The notes beneath the pieces were generated by a model. The model did no database searches, was not told the origin of the DNA, and saw only the letters and a list, made by a program, of their open reading frames with translations. A DNA stretch of 64,000 bases from Phaeovibrio sulfidiphilus (lineage in GTDB: Bacteria > Pseudomonadota > Alphaproteobacteria > Rhodospirillales > Rhodospirillaceae). A program made the position numbers and the translations under genes. Positions 54,145 to 63,887 of the stretch are shown in pieces (positions within the stretch are counted from its first letter, which is position 1; every line of letters starts with the position of its first letter). The stretch lies in contig NZ_JACZHT010000007.1 in NCBI RefSeq assembly GCF_014861485.1, forward strand, positions 111,402-175,401, in the 5' to 3' direction.

Positions 54145-57100
54145 ATGACCCACGTAAGCTCTCAGGACCGCCAGCCGGCGGCCACAACACCCTACCGTCC
54201 GACGAACCGGGTCCGTTTCCTGACCGCGGCGTCCCTGTTCGACGGTCACGATGTCTCCGTCAACATCATGCGGCGCATTCTGCAGACCACCGGGGTGGAG
54301 GTTATTCATCTCGGGCATAACCGGTCGGTCGAGGAGATCGTGACGGCCGCGGTCCAGGAGGACGTCCAGGGGGTGGCCATCAGTTCCTATCAGGGCGGCC
54401 ACATGGAGTTCTTCAAGTACACGCTGGACCTTCTTCGGGAGCGGGACGCGGGCAACGTGATGATCTTCGGCGGGGGCGGGGGTGTGATCACGCCCCCCGA
54501 GCTGGACGAGCTTCACGCCTACGGGATTTCCCGGCTGTACTCTCCCGAGGACGGGGCGCGGCTGGGACTCCAGGGCATGATGAACGATGTGGTGTCGAAG
54601 GCGGACTACGACCTGACCCACGTGGCGCCGAAAGAGACCCAGGCCCTTCTGGCGGGCCTTGCCACGGGCGGGCACCGCTTTCTTGCGCGGGTGATCACGG
54701 CTCTCGAGAACGGGGGTCTGGACGAGGAGGCCTGTACCGCGCTTCGCACAGCGGCGGCGGGCGTGTCGGTCCCGGTTCTGGGCATCACGGGGACCGGGGG
54801 AGCGGGCAAGAGCTCGCTTACGGATGAGCTGGTGCGCCGCTTCCGGCTGGACCGCAATGAGCAGCTGAAAATCGCCATCATCTCCATTGATCCGTCCCGC
54901 AAGAGGACGGGCGGAGCGCTTCTGGGCGACCGCATCCGCATGAACGCCATCAACCATCCCAACATTTTCATGCGCTCGCTGGCCACCCGGGAGACCGGTG
55001 CCGAGATCTCGCCGGCCCTGGCCGAGGTGATCGCGGCCACCCGCCTTGCGGGCTTCGATCTGGTGATCGTGGAGACGTCGGGTATCGGGCAGGGCAACGC
55101 GGCCATCGTGCCCTACGTGGACCTGTCCCTTTATGTGATGACCCCCGAGTTCGGTGCGGCCAGCCAGCTCGAGAAGATCGACATGCTGGATTTCGCCGAT
55201 CTGGTGGCCATCAACAAGTTCGACCGCAAGGGCGCCGAGGATGCCCTTCGGGATGTCTCGCGGCAGGTCCAGCGCAACCGGGAGGCCTGGGGCGAGTCCC
55301 ACGAGTCCATGCCCGTGTTCGGTACCATGGCGTCGCGTTTCAATGATGACGGGGTCACGGCGCTTTACCAGGCGCTGGTCCCGGCGCTGGAGGCCCGGGG
55401 TCTTCCCGGCGGGCCGGGGCGCCTGCCCCGTGTCGACGTGCGCTGTCCGTCCGCCAGCCGGGCCATCATTCCCCCGTCCCGGACGCCGTATCTCTCGGAA
55501 ATTGCAGAGTGCGTGCGCACCTACCGCGCGGATGTTGAGACCCGGGTTCGCACCGCGCGGGACCGGGAGGCCCTGCAGATTGCCCGCTCGTGCCTGGAGA
55601 CCGGGGATGCGGACCTGACCGCCCTTGATGCGGCTCTGGAGCGGCGGACCGCGGACCTGGGGTTCGAGGCCCGCTCCCTTCTGGAGACCTGGCCCACCGT
55701 CCGCAAGCAGTACGAGGGGGAGCAGCACGTGGTCCGGATCCGGGATCGGGACATCTGCACCGAGCTGACCCGCGAGTCCCTGTCCGGCACCCGGATTCCC
55801 AAGGTGTCTCTGCCGCGCTACGGCAGCGAGGCCGACCTTCTGCGGTTCCTGATGCTGGAGAACCTGCCGGGGTACTTCCCCTTTACGGCCGGGGTGTTCC
55901 CGTTCAAGCGCGAGGGGGAGGATCCCACCCGCATGTTTGCGGGCGAGGGCGATGCCTTCCGCACCAACCGGCGGTTCCGGAAGCTGTCCGAGGGGATGCC
56001 CGCCCACCGGCTGTCCACGGCCTTTGACTCGGTCACCCTGTACGGCTGCGACCCGGCGGAGCGGCCCGACATCTATGGCAAGGTGGGGAATGCGGGGGTG
56101 TCCATCGCCACCCTGGACGACATGAAAGTCCTCTACGAGGGCTTTGACCTGTGCGCGCCCTCCACCTCCGTGTCCATGACCATCAACGGACCGGCGCCGG
56201 TGGCCATGGCCTTCTTCTTCAACACCGCGATCGACCAGCAGATGGCGCGGTTCCAGGAGGAGACCGGGCGCGAGCCGACCCCCGAGGAACGGGACGCGAT
56301 CCGGGCCCGCACCCTCTCGACGGTGCGCGGGACCATCCAGGCCGATATCCTCAAGGAGGACCAGGGGCAGAACACCTGCATTTTCGCCACCGAGTTTGCC
56401 CTCAAGCTCATGGGGGATATCCAGGAGTATTTCGTGCGCAATGACGTGCGCAATTTCTACTCCGTGTCCATCTCCGGCTATCACATCGCCGAGGCCGGGG
56501 CCAACCCCATCACCCAGTTGGCCTTCACCCTGGCAAACGGGTTCACCTACGTGGAATCCTATCTGGCCCGGGGCATGGACATCGACGCCTTTGCGCCGAA
56601 CCTGAGCTTCTTCTTCTCGAACGGGATGGATCCGGAGTACTCGGTTATCGGCCGGGTGGCCCGCCGGATCTGGGCTATCGCCATGCGCAACAGGTACGGA
56701 GCCAACGAACGCTCCTGCAAGCTGAAGTACCATGTGCAGACGTCGGGGCGCAGCCTCCACGCCCAGGAGATGGATTTCAACGACATCCGCACCACCCTCC
56801 AGGCCCTGATTGCGATCTACGACAACTGCAACAGCCTGCACACCAACGCCTATGACGAGGCCATCACCACGCCTACCGAGGAGTCGGTCCGCCGGGCCAT
56901 GGCGATCCAGCTGATCATCAACCGGGAGTGGGGTGTGGCCATGAACGAGAACCCCAACCAGGGAAGCTTCCTGATTGATGAACTGACGGACCTGGTGGAG
57001 GAGGCCGTTCTGAAGGAGTTCGACGCCCTGTCCTCCCGTGGCGGTGTTCTGGGGGCCATGGAGACCGGATACCAGCGGGGCCGGATCCAGGATGAGTCCC

Positions 57101-57423
57101 TCTATTACGAGCACCGCAAGCACGACGGCTCCTATCCCATCATTGGTGTGAACACGTTCCTGAACCCGCACGGGCGCGAGATTGTGGAGATCGAGCTGGC
57201 CCGCTCCACCGAGGATGAGAAGCAGAGCCAGCTCCGTCGCCTGAAGGACTTCCAGACCCGGCACAGTGCCGAGGCTCCGTTCTGGCAGGCGCGCCTGCGC
57301 GAGGCCGTGATCAACGACGAGAACGTTTTCGACACCATCATGGAGGCCGTGAGGCACTGTTCCATGGGGCAGGTCACCGAGGCCCTGTTCCAGGTCGGCG
57401 GTCAGTATCGCCGGAACATGTAG
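54145..57423 (+). CDS. icmF: Fused isobutyryl-CoA mutase with built-in G-protein chaperone
   Basis: A 1092-aa adenosylcobalamin enzyme that interconverts isobutyryl-CoA and n-butyryl-CoA; homologues also act on pivalyl-/isovaleryl-CoA. In order: a B12-binding domain (about 20-150) with the Co-ligand His in LFDGHDVSVN (His35); a MeaB-like GTPase (about 200-500) with P-loop GTGGAGKSS (216-224), ETSGIGQGN and NKFD near 357; and the mutase barrel (about 520-1092) with SISGYHIAEAGANP near 775. The ATG at 54145 has GGGGAGG upstream and gives the family length; the track further upstream enters the divergent regulator. The GTPase loads and protects the cofactor. Confidence 0.93.
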   Translation: MTHVSSQDRQPAATTPYRPTNRVRFLTAASLFDGHDVSVNIMRRILQTTGVEVIHLGHNRSVEEIVTAAVQEDVQGVAISSYQGGHMEFFKYTLDLLRERDAGNVMIFGGGGGVITPPELDELHAYGISRLYSPEDGARLGLQGMMNDVVSKADYDLTHVAPKETQALLAGLATGGHRFLARVITALENGGLDEEACTALRTAAAGVSVPVLGITGTGGAGKSSLTDELVRRFRLDRNEQLKIAIISIDPSRKRTGGALLGDRIRMNAINHPNIFMRSLATRETGAEISPALAEVIAATRLAGFDLVIVETSGIGQGNAAIVPYVDLSLYVMTPEFGAASQLEKIDMLDFADLVAINKFDRKGAEDALRDVSRQVQRNREAWGESHESMPVFGTMASRFNDDGVTALYQALVPALEARGLPGGPGRLPRVDVRCPSASRAIIPPSRTPYLSEIAECVRTYRADVETRVRTARDREALQIARSCLETGDADLTALDAALERRTADLGFEARSLLETWPTVRKQYEGEQHVVRIRDRDICTELTRESLSGTRIPKVSLPRYGSEADLLRFLMLENLPGYFPFTAGVFPFKREGEDPTRMFAGEGDAFRTNRRFRKLSEGMPAHRLSTAFDSVTLYGCDPAERPDIYGKVGNAGVSIATLDDMKVLYEGFDLCAPSTSVSMTINGPAPVAMAFFFNTAIDQQMARFQEETGREPTPEERDAIRARTLSTVRGTIQADILKEDQGQNTCIFATEFALKLMGDIQEYFVRNDVRNFYSVSISGYHIAEAGANPITQLAFTLANGFTYVESYLARGMDIDAFAPNLSFFFSNGMDPEYSVIGRVARRIWAIAMRNRYGANERSCKLKYHVQTSGRSLHAQEMDFNDIRTTLQALIAIYDNCNSLHTNAYDEAITTPTEESVRRAMAIQLIINREWGVAMNENPNQGSFLIDELTDLVEEAVLKEFDALSSRGGVLGAMETGYQRGRIQDESLYYEHRKHDGSYPIIGVNTFLNPHGREIVEIELARSTEDEKQSQLRRLKDFQTRHSAEAPFWQARLREAVINDENVFDTIMEAVRHCSMGQVTEALFQVGGQYRRNM

Positions 57424-57832
57424 GGTCAAGCGCCCCGCCTGGAAACCGGCGGGGCAAAACAGGGGGCTCCGGCGTCGCTGGCTCCGGAAGCCTCCCTGCG
57501 GCGCCTGTGATTTTGGGAACCCCGGACCGCTGCCTCAGCGGGTCAGGGAGTGGCCTGGACAGGATCACAGGGGCCGGGCCAGGCCGGGGTGTGCGGGGTG
57601 CCGCCCCGGCCGCCGAACCGCAGGGCGGGACGGGCCGGGCGGGGTGAGGCCTCGAAGGCCGGCCCGCGAGAGGCGCGGTGTCGCCCGTCTCCCCGGTGTG
57701 ATCAGGGGCACCCGCGAAAAAGAGGCCCCCGGAAAAGAGTGCCCCGGAAAAGAGGCCCACAAAATAAAAGCCCGGAGAACGGGTCCGCACAACGGATCTT
57801 GCCCCGCGGCCGGAACGGGAGGGAAGGGCAGC
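57424..57832. other. Intergenic between icmF and thiolase
   Basis: A GC hairpin (57432-57439 with 57448-57455, no U-run) follows icmF. A short A-rich repeat lies at 57716-57758. No gene is supported, and no strong terminator, so readthrough to the thiolase gene is possible. Confidence 0.5.
57716..57758. repeat. 15-bp tandem repeat, three imperfect copies
   Basis: GAAAAGAG-type units with C-rich spacers start near 57716, 57731 and 57746. A-rich and purine-biased, just upstream of the thiolase leader. Confidence 0.7.
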
Positions 57833-59014
57833 ATGACCGATACAGTCATAGTCAGCGCGGCGCGCACGCCGTTCGGAAAGTTTGGCGGAGGGCTTGCGTC
57901 CCTGTCCGCCACCGACCTTGGCGGCGTGGCGATCCGTGAGACCGTAAGGCGCTCCGGGCTTGCGCCGGATGCGGTGGACCGGGTGATCATGGGGCACGTG
58001 GTTCAGGCCGGTTGCGGCCAGATTACGGCCCGGCAGGCCGCCCGCAGTGCCGGGCTCCCGTGGGAGACCCTGGCCCTGACCGTCAACCGGGTCTGCTGTT
58101 CCGGGCTTTCGGCGGTGGCGCTGGCCCACGACCGGCTCCAGGCCGGGCACGACGAGATCATTGTTGCCGGGGGCATGGAGAGCATGTCCCGCATTCCCTA
58201 CGCCCTTCCGACCATGCGCTTCGGCGCGCGGATGACCGACACCGGGTGCGAGGATCTGATGTTGCGCGATGGCCTGTGGTGTCCGTTCGACGACCGGCAT
58301 ATGGCGGTCCACGGCTCGGAGGCCGCCCGGGAGTTCGGAATCTCCCGCGAGGCCCAGGACGCCTGGGCCCTTCGCTCCCACCAGCGCGCGGTGGCAGCCG
58401 CCGGAAAGGGTGTCTTTGACGGCGAGATTGTTCCCGTCACCGTGGCCTCGCGCAAGGGGGAAACCTTGGTGGCCCGGGACGAGGGCCCCCGTGCGGACAC
58501 AAGCCCGGAGGCTCTGGCGAAACTGCCGCCCCTGTTTGTGGAGGACGGGACCGTGACCGCCGGGAACGCTCCGGGAGTGAACGACGGTGCCGCGTCCCTG
58601 ATGGTCATGCGCCGCAGCCGGGCGGAGCGCCTGGGGCTTCGGCCGCTGGCCACCGTCGAGGCCCACGCGGAGGCGGCGGAGGAGGCGCGCTGGATCGCAA
58701 CGGTTCCCGGGCGCGCCGCGCTTCGGGCTCTGGAGCGGGCCGGGCTCTCCATGAACCGCATGGACCTGATCGAGGTCAACGAGGCCTTTGCCGCCGTGGT
58801 CCTGGTGTCCGGCGTCATCGCGGGCTGGGACCATGATCGGGTCAACGTCAACGGGGGCGCCATCGCCTTCGGCCACCCGGTGGGGGCCAGCGGGGCGCGG
58901 ATCCTGCTGCACCTGATCCGGGCGCTGGAGGCCCGGGGCGGGGGCTATGGGCTGGCCTGCCTGTGCAGTGGCGCAGCCCAGGGGGATGCCATGATCGTGC
59001 GCGTGGATCCCTGA
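57833..59014 (+). CDS. Acetyl-CoA acetyltransferase (thiolase)
   Basis: A 393-aa thiolase II that condenses or cleaves acetoacetyl-CoA. The nucleophile Cys is in NRVCCSG (Cys88; the next residue is Cys instead of Gly). The catalytic His is in NGGAIAFGHPVGASGAR near 347 and the second Cys is in CLCSGAAQG near 378, where most members read CIGGGQG. The ATG at 57833 follows GGGAGGGAAGGG. With the dehydrogenase 68 bp downstream it forms a C4 acyl-CoA pair, usable for butyrate-level metabolism or for polyhydroxybutyrate-type flux. Confidence 0.92.
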   Translation: MTDTVIVSAARTPFGKFGGGLASLSATDLGGVAIRETVRRSGLAPDAVDRVIMGHVVQAGCGQITARQAARSAGLPWETLALTVNRVCCSGLSAVALAHDRLQAGHDEIIVAGGMESMSRIPYALPTMRFGARMTDTGCEDLMLRDGLWCPFDDRHMAVHGSEAAREFGISREAQDAWALRSHQRAVAAAGKGVFDGEIVPVTVASRKGETLVARDEGPRADTSPEALAKLPPLFVEDGTVTAGNAPGVNDGAASLMVMRRSRAERLGLRPLATVEAHAEAAEEARWIATVPGRAALRALERAGLSMNRMDLIEVNEAFAAVVLVSGVIAGWDHDRVNVNGGAIAFGHPVGASGARILLHLIRALEARGGGYGLACLCSGAAQGDAMIVRVDP

Positions 59015-59082
59015 GAAAACAATCAACAGCCGGGGGCCCGGGACCGGGTACCCCAAAGGCAGGGACAAGGGGAGGTGGGAGC

Positions 59083-59934
59083 GTGGACATACGCAGTGTG
59101 ATGGTGGTCGGTGCGGGGCAGATGGGCAGCGGCATCGCCCAGGTGATGGCCCGAAGCGGCCTCGAGACCCTTCTTTTCGACAGCAATGCCGCGGCCCTGG
59201 AACACGGGATGGCGAAAATCCGCAAGAACCTGGAGCGGGACGTGGAGAAGGGACGTCTGTCCGCGGCCGACCGTGACGCGGCGCTGGGGTGTCTGAGGGC
59301 GGCTCCGGGTCTCGATGCGGCCGGCTCGACCGATCTTGTGGTGGAGGCCGTGGTCGAGACCATGGACGTCAAGGGGCCGCTGTTCCAGGTGCTGGACGAG
59401 ATCTGTCCGCCCGCGACGATCCTGGCCTCCAACACGTCGTCCCTGCCCATCACCCGTCTGGCCTCCGCCACCTCCCGTCCGCAGAAGGTCGTGGGGATGC
59501 ACTTCATGAACCCGGTGCCAGTCATGAGCCTGGTGGAGTTGATCCGGGGCCTGCTGACGGACGATGCCGTCTGTCAGGCCATCACCGCGCTGGGCAAGCG
59601 CCTGGGCAAGACCGTGGTCGAGGTCCGTGATGTCCCGGGGTTCGTGTCCAACCGGGTTCTCCAGGTCATGATCAACGAGGCGATCTTCTGCGTCTACGAG
59701 GGGGTCGCAACGCCGGAGGGCGTCGATACGGTCATGAGGCTGGGCATGAACCACCCCATGGGGCCTCTGGCGCTGGCGGACCTGATCGGCCTCGATACGG
59801 TGCTGTCCATTCTCGAGATCCTGTACGAGGGCTACGGCGACCCGAAATTCCGCCCCTGTCCGCTGCTGCGGCAGTACGTCGCGGCGGGGCTTCTGGGGCG
59901 CAAGAGCGGCCGCGGATTCTACGATTACCCCTGA
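59083..59934 (+). CDS. hbd: 3-hydroxybutyryl-CoA dehydrogenase
   Basis: A 283-aa NAD(P)-dependent enzyme that interconverts 3-hydroxybutyryl-CoA and acetoacetyl-CoA. The Rossmann motif VGAGQMGSGIAQ is at 9-20, the catalytic His in GMHFMNPVPVM, and EVRDVPGFVSNRV follows. The start is GTG at 59083, preceded by GGGGAGGTGGGAG; no nearby ATG fits the family N-terminus. Downstream of thiolase and likely co-transcribed. Confidence 0.92.
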   Translation: MDIRSVMVVGAGQMGSGIAQVMARSGLETLLFDSNAAALEHGMAKIRKNLERDVEKGRLSAADRDAALGCLRAAPGLDAAGSTDLVVEAVVETMDVKGPLFQVLDEICPPATILASNTSSLPITRLASATSRPQKVVGMHFMNPVPVMSLVELIRGLLTDDAVCQAITALGKRLGKTVVEVRDVPGFVSNRVLQVMINEAIFCVYEGVATPEGVDTVMRLGMNHPMGPLALADLIGLDTVLSILEILYEGYGDPKFRPCPLLRQYVAAGLLGRKSGRGFYDYP

Positions 59935-60305
59935 TGCGCGAGGGTCCGCCCGGGCGGGCCGGGGGCCCAGGGCCCGCGAGACCCGCCGGAGCGGGCCGGG
60001 GAGCCAGCCGGCTTCCGCAGCCTTGGGCCGGAGACGTCTGAAAAACAGAGTTTTTTCCGGCTCCGGTCGGGTTTCCCGACGCACCACCGTGCCGTTGCAA
60101 GCAAGGCGCGAGGGCTCGGGTGTGCGCGTTTTTTGGCAGACCTCAAGTCATCTGAATGCGTAATATTCCGGCCTTTTTTGGCGTGACATTCATGATTCTG
60201 CGTAATACCATTTCTCCCGGTATGGTCACTCTACAAGCAAAAAAACGCGCCAGACTGGACCTCCAAAAAAAGGGCGCCAAAGACCAAAACAGGGAGAACA
60301 GGCCT
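59935..60305. other. Intergenic upstream of prpE
   Basis: The first ~200 bp are GC-rich with small hairpins (for example GTCGGG-TTT-CCCGAC at 60066-60080). From 60140 on the sequence is AT-rich; the word TGCGTAATA occurs twice about 40 bp apart, and ATACC...GGTAT forms a small inverted repeat. The prpE promoter must be here, but several readings are possible. Confidence 0.5.
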
Positions 60306-62225
60306 ATGAACACCTATGCAGACGATGTTGTCAGCCGCATGCACCAGAGCGCGATCGAGGATCCCGAGGCCTGGTGGGCCGAGAACGCCCGCCAGATTGA
60401 CTGGTATACCGAGCCCTCGCAGATTCTCGACCGCTCCAACCCGCCGTTCTACCGCTGGTTCCGGGGCGGTGTGCTCAACACCTGCTACAACGCGCTCGAC
60501 CGCCATGTGAGCGGGGGACGGGCGGACCAGGTGGCCCTGATCTACGACAGCGCCATGACCGGGGAGCAGCGCTCCTACACCTACCGCCAGCTTCTGGACG
60601 AGGTCGCCCTGTTTGCCGGAGTCCTGGCCCGCAACGGTGTGCAGAAGGGCGACCGGGTTATTGTCTACATGCCCAACATTCCCGAGGCCGTGGTGGCCAT
60701 GCTGGCCTGTGCGCGCCTGGGAGCCATCCACTCCATGGTCTTCGGCGGGTTTGCCGCAAACGAGCTCTCGACCCGGATCGACCACTGCACCCCCCGTGTC
60801 ATCGTGGCCGCCTCCTGCGGTCTGGAGCCGGGGCGGACCATTCCCTACAAGCCCATGCTGAACGAGGCCATCGACCTGTCCACCCACAAGCCGGACCGGG
60901 TCATCATCTTCCAGCGCGACCAACTCCATGCGGATCTGGACAAGCCCCACGACCGGGACTGGGTCGCCGAGATGAAGGCCGCCTCCCCCCATGACTGCGT
61001 TCCGGTGGAATCGGAGCATCCGCTGTATATCGCCTACACCTCCGGCTCGACGGGCGCCCCCAAGGGTGTCATCCGGGACAACGGGGGCCATGCGGTGGCC
61101 CTGAAGTGGTCCATGAAGGCAGTCTTCGACACGGACCCCGGAGAGGTCTTCTTTGCGGCCTCGGACGTGGGCTGGGTTCTGGGGCACTGCTACATCGTCT
61201 ACGCCCCCCTGATGCACGGCGCCACCAGTGTGCTGTTCGAGGGCAAGCCGGTGGGCACGCCGGACTCCTCGACGTACTGGCGCATGGTCGAGCAGCACGG
61301 CATCGTTACCCTGTTTACCGCCCCCACGGCCCTTCGCGCCATCAAGCGCGAGGATCCGGACGGGAGCATCCTGCGCTCCCGGGATCTCTCCAGCCTGCGG
61401 ACCCTGTTCCTTGCGGGTGAGCGGGCCGATCCCAACACCATCGAGTGGATTACCGACCTTCTGGATATCCCGGTGATCGACAACTGGTGGCAGACCGAGG
61501 CCGGCTGGCCCATGGTCGCCAACTGCAAGGGGCTGGGGCTCATGCCGATCAAGCCCGGCTCGCCCACCCGCCCGGTGCCGGGCTGGGACGTGCGGGTGGT
61601 GGACGAGAACGGCCAGGAGACCGAACCCGACCAGATGGGCGCCATCGTGGTGCGCCTGCCCATGGCCCCCGGCGCGGCGCTGTCCCTGTGGAACGCGGAC
61701 CAGCGTTACATCGACAGCTATATGACGGCCTTCCCGGGGTACTACAACACGGGGGACGCGGGTTACCGGGACAAGGACGGATATTTCTATGTCATGTCCC
61801 GCACGGACGACATCATCAACGTCGCGGGGCACCGTCTCTCCACCGGCGCCATGGAGGAGGTCCTGTCCGCCCATCCGGCTGTTGCGGAGTGCGCGGTCAT
61901 TGGCGTTGCGGACGACCTGAAGGGTCAGAAGCCCCTCGGATTCGTGTGCCTCAAGGCCGGGACCACGGCCCGCTACGAGGACATCATCGAGGAGTGCGCC
62001 CGGATGGTGCGCCACCACATCGGTCCGGTTGCCGCCTACCGCGAGACCATCGTTGTGGAGCGGCTGCCCAAGACCCGCTCGGGCAAGATTCTCCGGGGCA
62101 CCATGCAGAAGATCGCGGACAACCAGGAATTCCGGATGCCCGCCACCATCGATGACCCGGCCATTCTCGAGGAGATTGCCGTGGCCCTGAAGGAGGTCGG
62201 ACTGGCCGGCAACCGTCCCGACTGA
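60306..62225 (+). CDS. prpE: Propionyl-CoA synthetase (acyl-CoA synthetase short-chain type)
   Basis: A 639-aa AMP-forming ligase that activates propionate (and probably acetate or butyrate) to its CoA ester. The core motif YTSGSTGAPKG is followed by VIRDNGGHAVAL, a PrpE/ACSS3 trait. WWQTEAGWPM and the C-terminal catalytic Lys segment RLPKTRSGKILRGTM are present; that Lys is the usual acetylation switch. The ATG at 60306 (MNTYADDV) follows GGGAGAACAGG; the 50-codon upstream extension is the promoter region. It feeds the acyl-CoA module with icmF and hbd. Confidence 0.93.
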   Translation: MNTYADDVVSRMHQSAIEDPEAWWAENARQIDWYTEPSQILDRSNPPFYRWFRGGVLNTCYNALDRHVSGGRADQVALIYDSAMTGEQRSYTYRQLLDEVALFAGVLARNGVQKGDRVIVYMPNIPEAVVAMLACARLGAIHSMVFGGFAANELSTRIDHCTPRVIVAASCGLEPGRTIPYKPMLNEAIDLSTHKPDRVIIFQRDQLHADLDKPHDRDWVAEMKAASPHDCVPVESEHPLYIAYTSGSTGAPKGVIRDNGGHAVALKWSMKAVFDTDPGEVFFAASDVGWVLGHCYIVYAPLMHGATSVLFEGKPVGTPDSSTYWRMVEQHGIVTLFTAPTALRAIKREDPDGSILRSRDLSSLRTLFLAGERADPNTIEWITDLLDIPVIDNWWQTEAGWPMVANCKGLGLMPIKPGSPTRPVPGWDVRVVDENGQETEPDQMGAIVVRLPMAPGAALSLWNADQRYIDSYMTAFPGYYNTGDAGYRDKDGYFYVMSRTDDIINVAGHRLSTGAMEEVLSAHPAVAECAVIGVADDLKGQKPLGFVCLKAGTTARYEDIIEECARMVRHHIGPVAAYRETIVVERLPKTRSGKILRGTMQKIADNQEFRMPATIDDPAILEEIAVALKEVGLAGNRPD

Positions 62226-62963
62226 TTTTCCAACCCTGTCACCGGGGTGGTTGCACGGGGCTGTGGCGTTCGGGGCGGTGCGGTCCGTTCCGTTCTCCGG
62301 CGCCCTGCCATGGGGGCGGAGCCCGGTGCTTCGCCCCCTCTCTTTGGAATGGTGCCTGCTGCGGCCGTGCCCGGAACGGCCGTATGCGGCGGGGTACGGG
62401 ACCAGGGGTGGCTGTTCTCTTCGGCCTCTCCGGGTTCCGGCCCTGCTGCGAGGTGGTGGGGTCCGGGGGACCATGTCACGCTTAGGTGACCCGGTGCCTC
62501 CGTACCCCTTCGCCAGGTTTCCCGCCGGGGTCCGGTTTTGTATCGCGCCGTCCGCCCCGTTCTGTGTCCCGTCCGTGCCTCATCCTCCGGCGTTTTCGCG
62601 CCTGACAGCGGCCGTCTCAGGTCAGGGCCTCCGGCTCGGCACAATGGGCCGGGCGTGGCGGGCGTTCACCCCGGTGCCGCTCGCTTGTGCACGCTGCGCG
62701 GAGGGCAGGGGGCGGGCCGCGGCTCCCCCTCTGGCGAGCACGGAGAACCGTTCGATCATCCGATGTGTGTTGTTCCGAAGGCGGGACCGTCCTGCTATTC
62801 TTCACAGACCGGCTTCGGACCGCGGGGGCGTGCCCTCCGGCTGACAGCCGTTCGCTCCCTCGGGCAGTGTCGGAAACCTGCAAGCCGGTCCTGTGGCCAG
62901 TCGGGTGCCGGTCGGTCCGAAAATATCATGAACCTGAAAACACGGCAGGGCAGGGGATCCGTC
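62226..62963. other. Long intergenic region between prpE and the permease gene
   Basis: About 740 bp with no supported gene. The frames here are Arg/Pro/Ala-rich. A TATTCT box at 62796-62801 may belong to a promoter for the permease, but the -35 partner is poor. Confidence 0.5.
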
Positions 62964-63887
62964 ATGAAGCTGTTCCAACGATCCGGCGCGGGAGGGAACG
63001 CGCTCGCCTATATCCTGATGACCCTGACGACCCTGTTCTGGTCTGGCAATCTGGTTGTCGCCCGGGGCGTGCGCGACCACATGCCCCCTGTTGCCCTGGC
63101 CTACTGGCGCTGGGTCATCGTTCTGTGCCTGTGTCTGCCGTTTGCCCTTCCCCATCTGCGCCGCGAGTGGCCCGTGATCCGTCAGAACTGGCGTGCCCTT
63201 CTCGTTTTGGGAATTCTGGGGGTGACGCTTTATAACACCCTCGCCTATGTGGGGGTGCAGCACACCACGGCGACCACCGGCCTGATCCTGACATCCCTGA
63301 CTCCGGTGGCCGTCCTCCTGCTGTCCCTGGCGTTTTTCCGAACCCGGCTGACGTGGCGGGAGGTCACGGGCGTGGTGGTCTCCCTCTCCGGCATGACCCT
63401 CATCATTGCGAAGGGCAGCCTCGCGACCCTTGCGGGCGTCAACTTTGATGCCGGGGATCTCTGGATGGTGGCCGCTGTTCTGACCTGGGGGTTCTACACC
63501 ATCGGTTTGCAGAAGTGGCAGGGGCTGCCGCTCCATCCCATGGTGTTCCTGGGCGTCCAGACGTTTCTGGGGCTGCTGTTCCTTACACCCGCCTGGATCT
63601 GGGAACTGGCGCAGGGCCATTCCCCCTCCCTGACGGCACAAAGCGCTCTCGGCGTGGCGTATCAGGGCCTGTTTCCCGCGTTCCTCAGCTACCTGTTTTA
63701 CGCGTTTTCCGTCCGGCGGATCGGGGGCACGAAAGCCTCCCTGTTCATGTACCTGACACCGGTGTTCGGAATCCTGCTCTCGGTCCTGTTTCTCGGGGAG
63801 ACTGTCCGGGCGTATCACCTTGCCGGAATCGTGCTGATTTTCGCCGGGATCTTTGTGAGCACGGGCCGCTCCGGCCGCCGGGCGTAG
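62964..63887 (+). CDS. EamA/DMT-family permease
   Basis: A 307-aa inner-membrane protein with ten hydrophobic segments arranged as two EamA repeats (about 10-140 and 155-300), as in drug/metabolite exporters of the RhaT/EamA group. LAYWRWVIVLCLCLPFAL and SLTPVAVLLLSLAFF are typical. The substrate is unknown. The ATG at 62964 is preferred because AGGGG lies 7 nt upstream; an ATG at 62928 would add 12 residues. No linked gene is visible before the window ends. Confidence 0.88.
   Translation: MKLFQRSGAGGNALAYILMTLTTLFWSGNLVVARGVRDHMPPVALAYWRWVIVLCLCLPFALPHLRREWPVIRQNWRALLVLGILGVTLYNTLAYVGVQHTTATTGLILTSLTPVAVLLLSLAFFRTRLTWREVTGVVVSLSGMTLIIAKGSLATLAGVNFDAGDLWMVAAVLTWGFYTIGLQKWQGLPLHPMVFLGVQTFLGLLFLTPAWIWELAQGHSPSLTAQSALGVAYQGLFPAFLSYLFYAFSVRRIGGTKASLFMYLTPVFGILLSVLFLGETVRAYHLAGIVLIFAGIFVSTGRSGRRA

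Noticed and set aside
54106..57429. A 1107-codon open frame opposite icmF
   Set aside because: Shadow of IcmF; no recognisable domain, no ribosome site.
62251..62844. A 197-codon open frame before the permease gene
   Set aside because: Arg/Pro/Cys-rich composition, no ribosome site, no domain; typical GC-driven frame.
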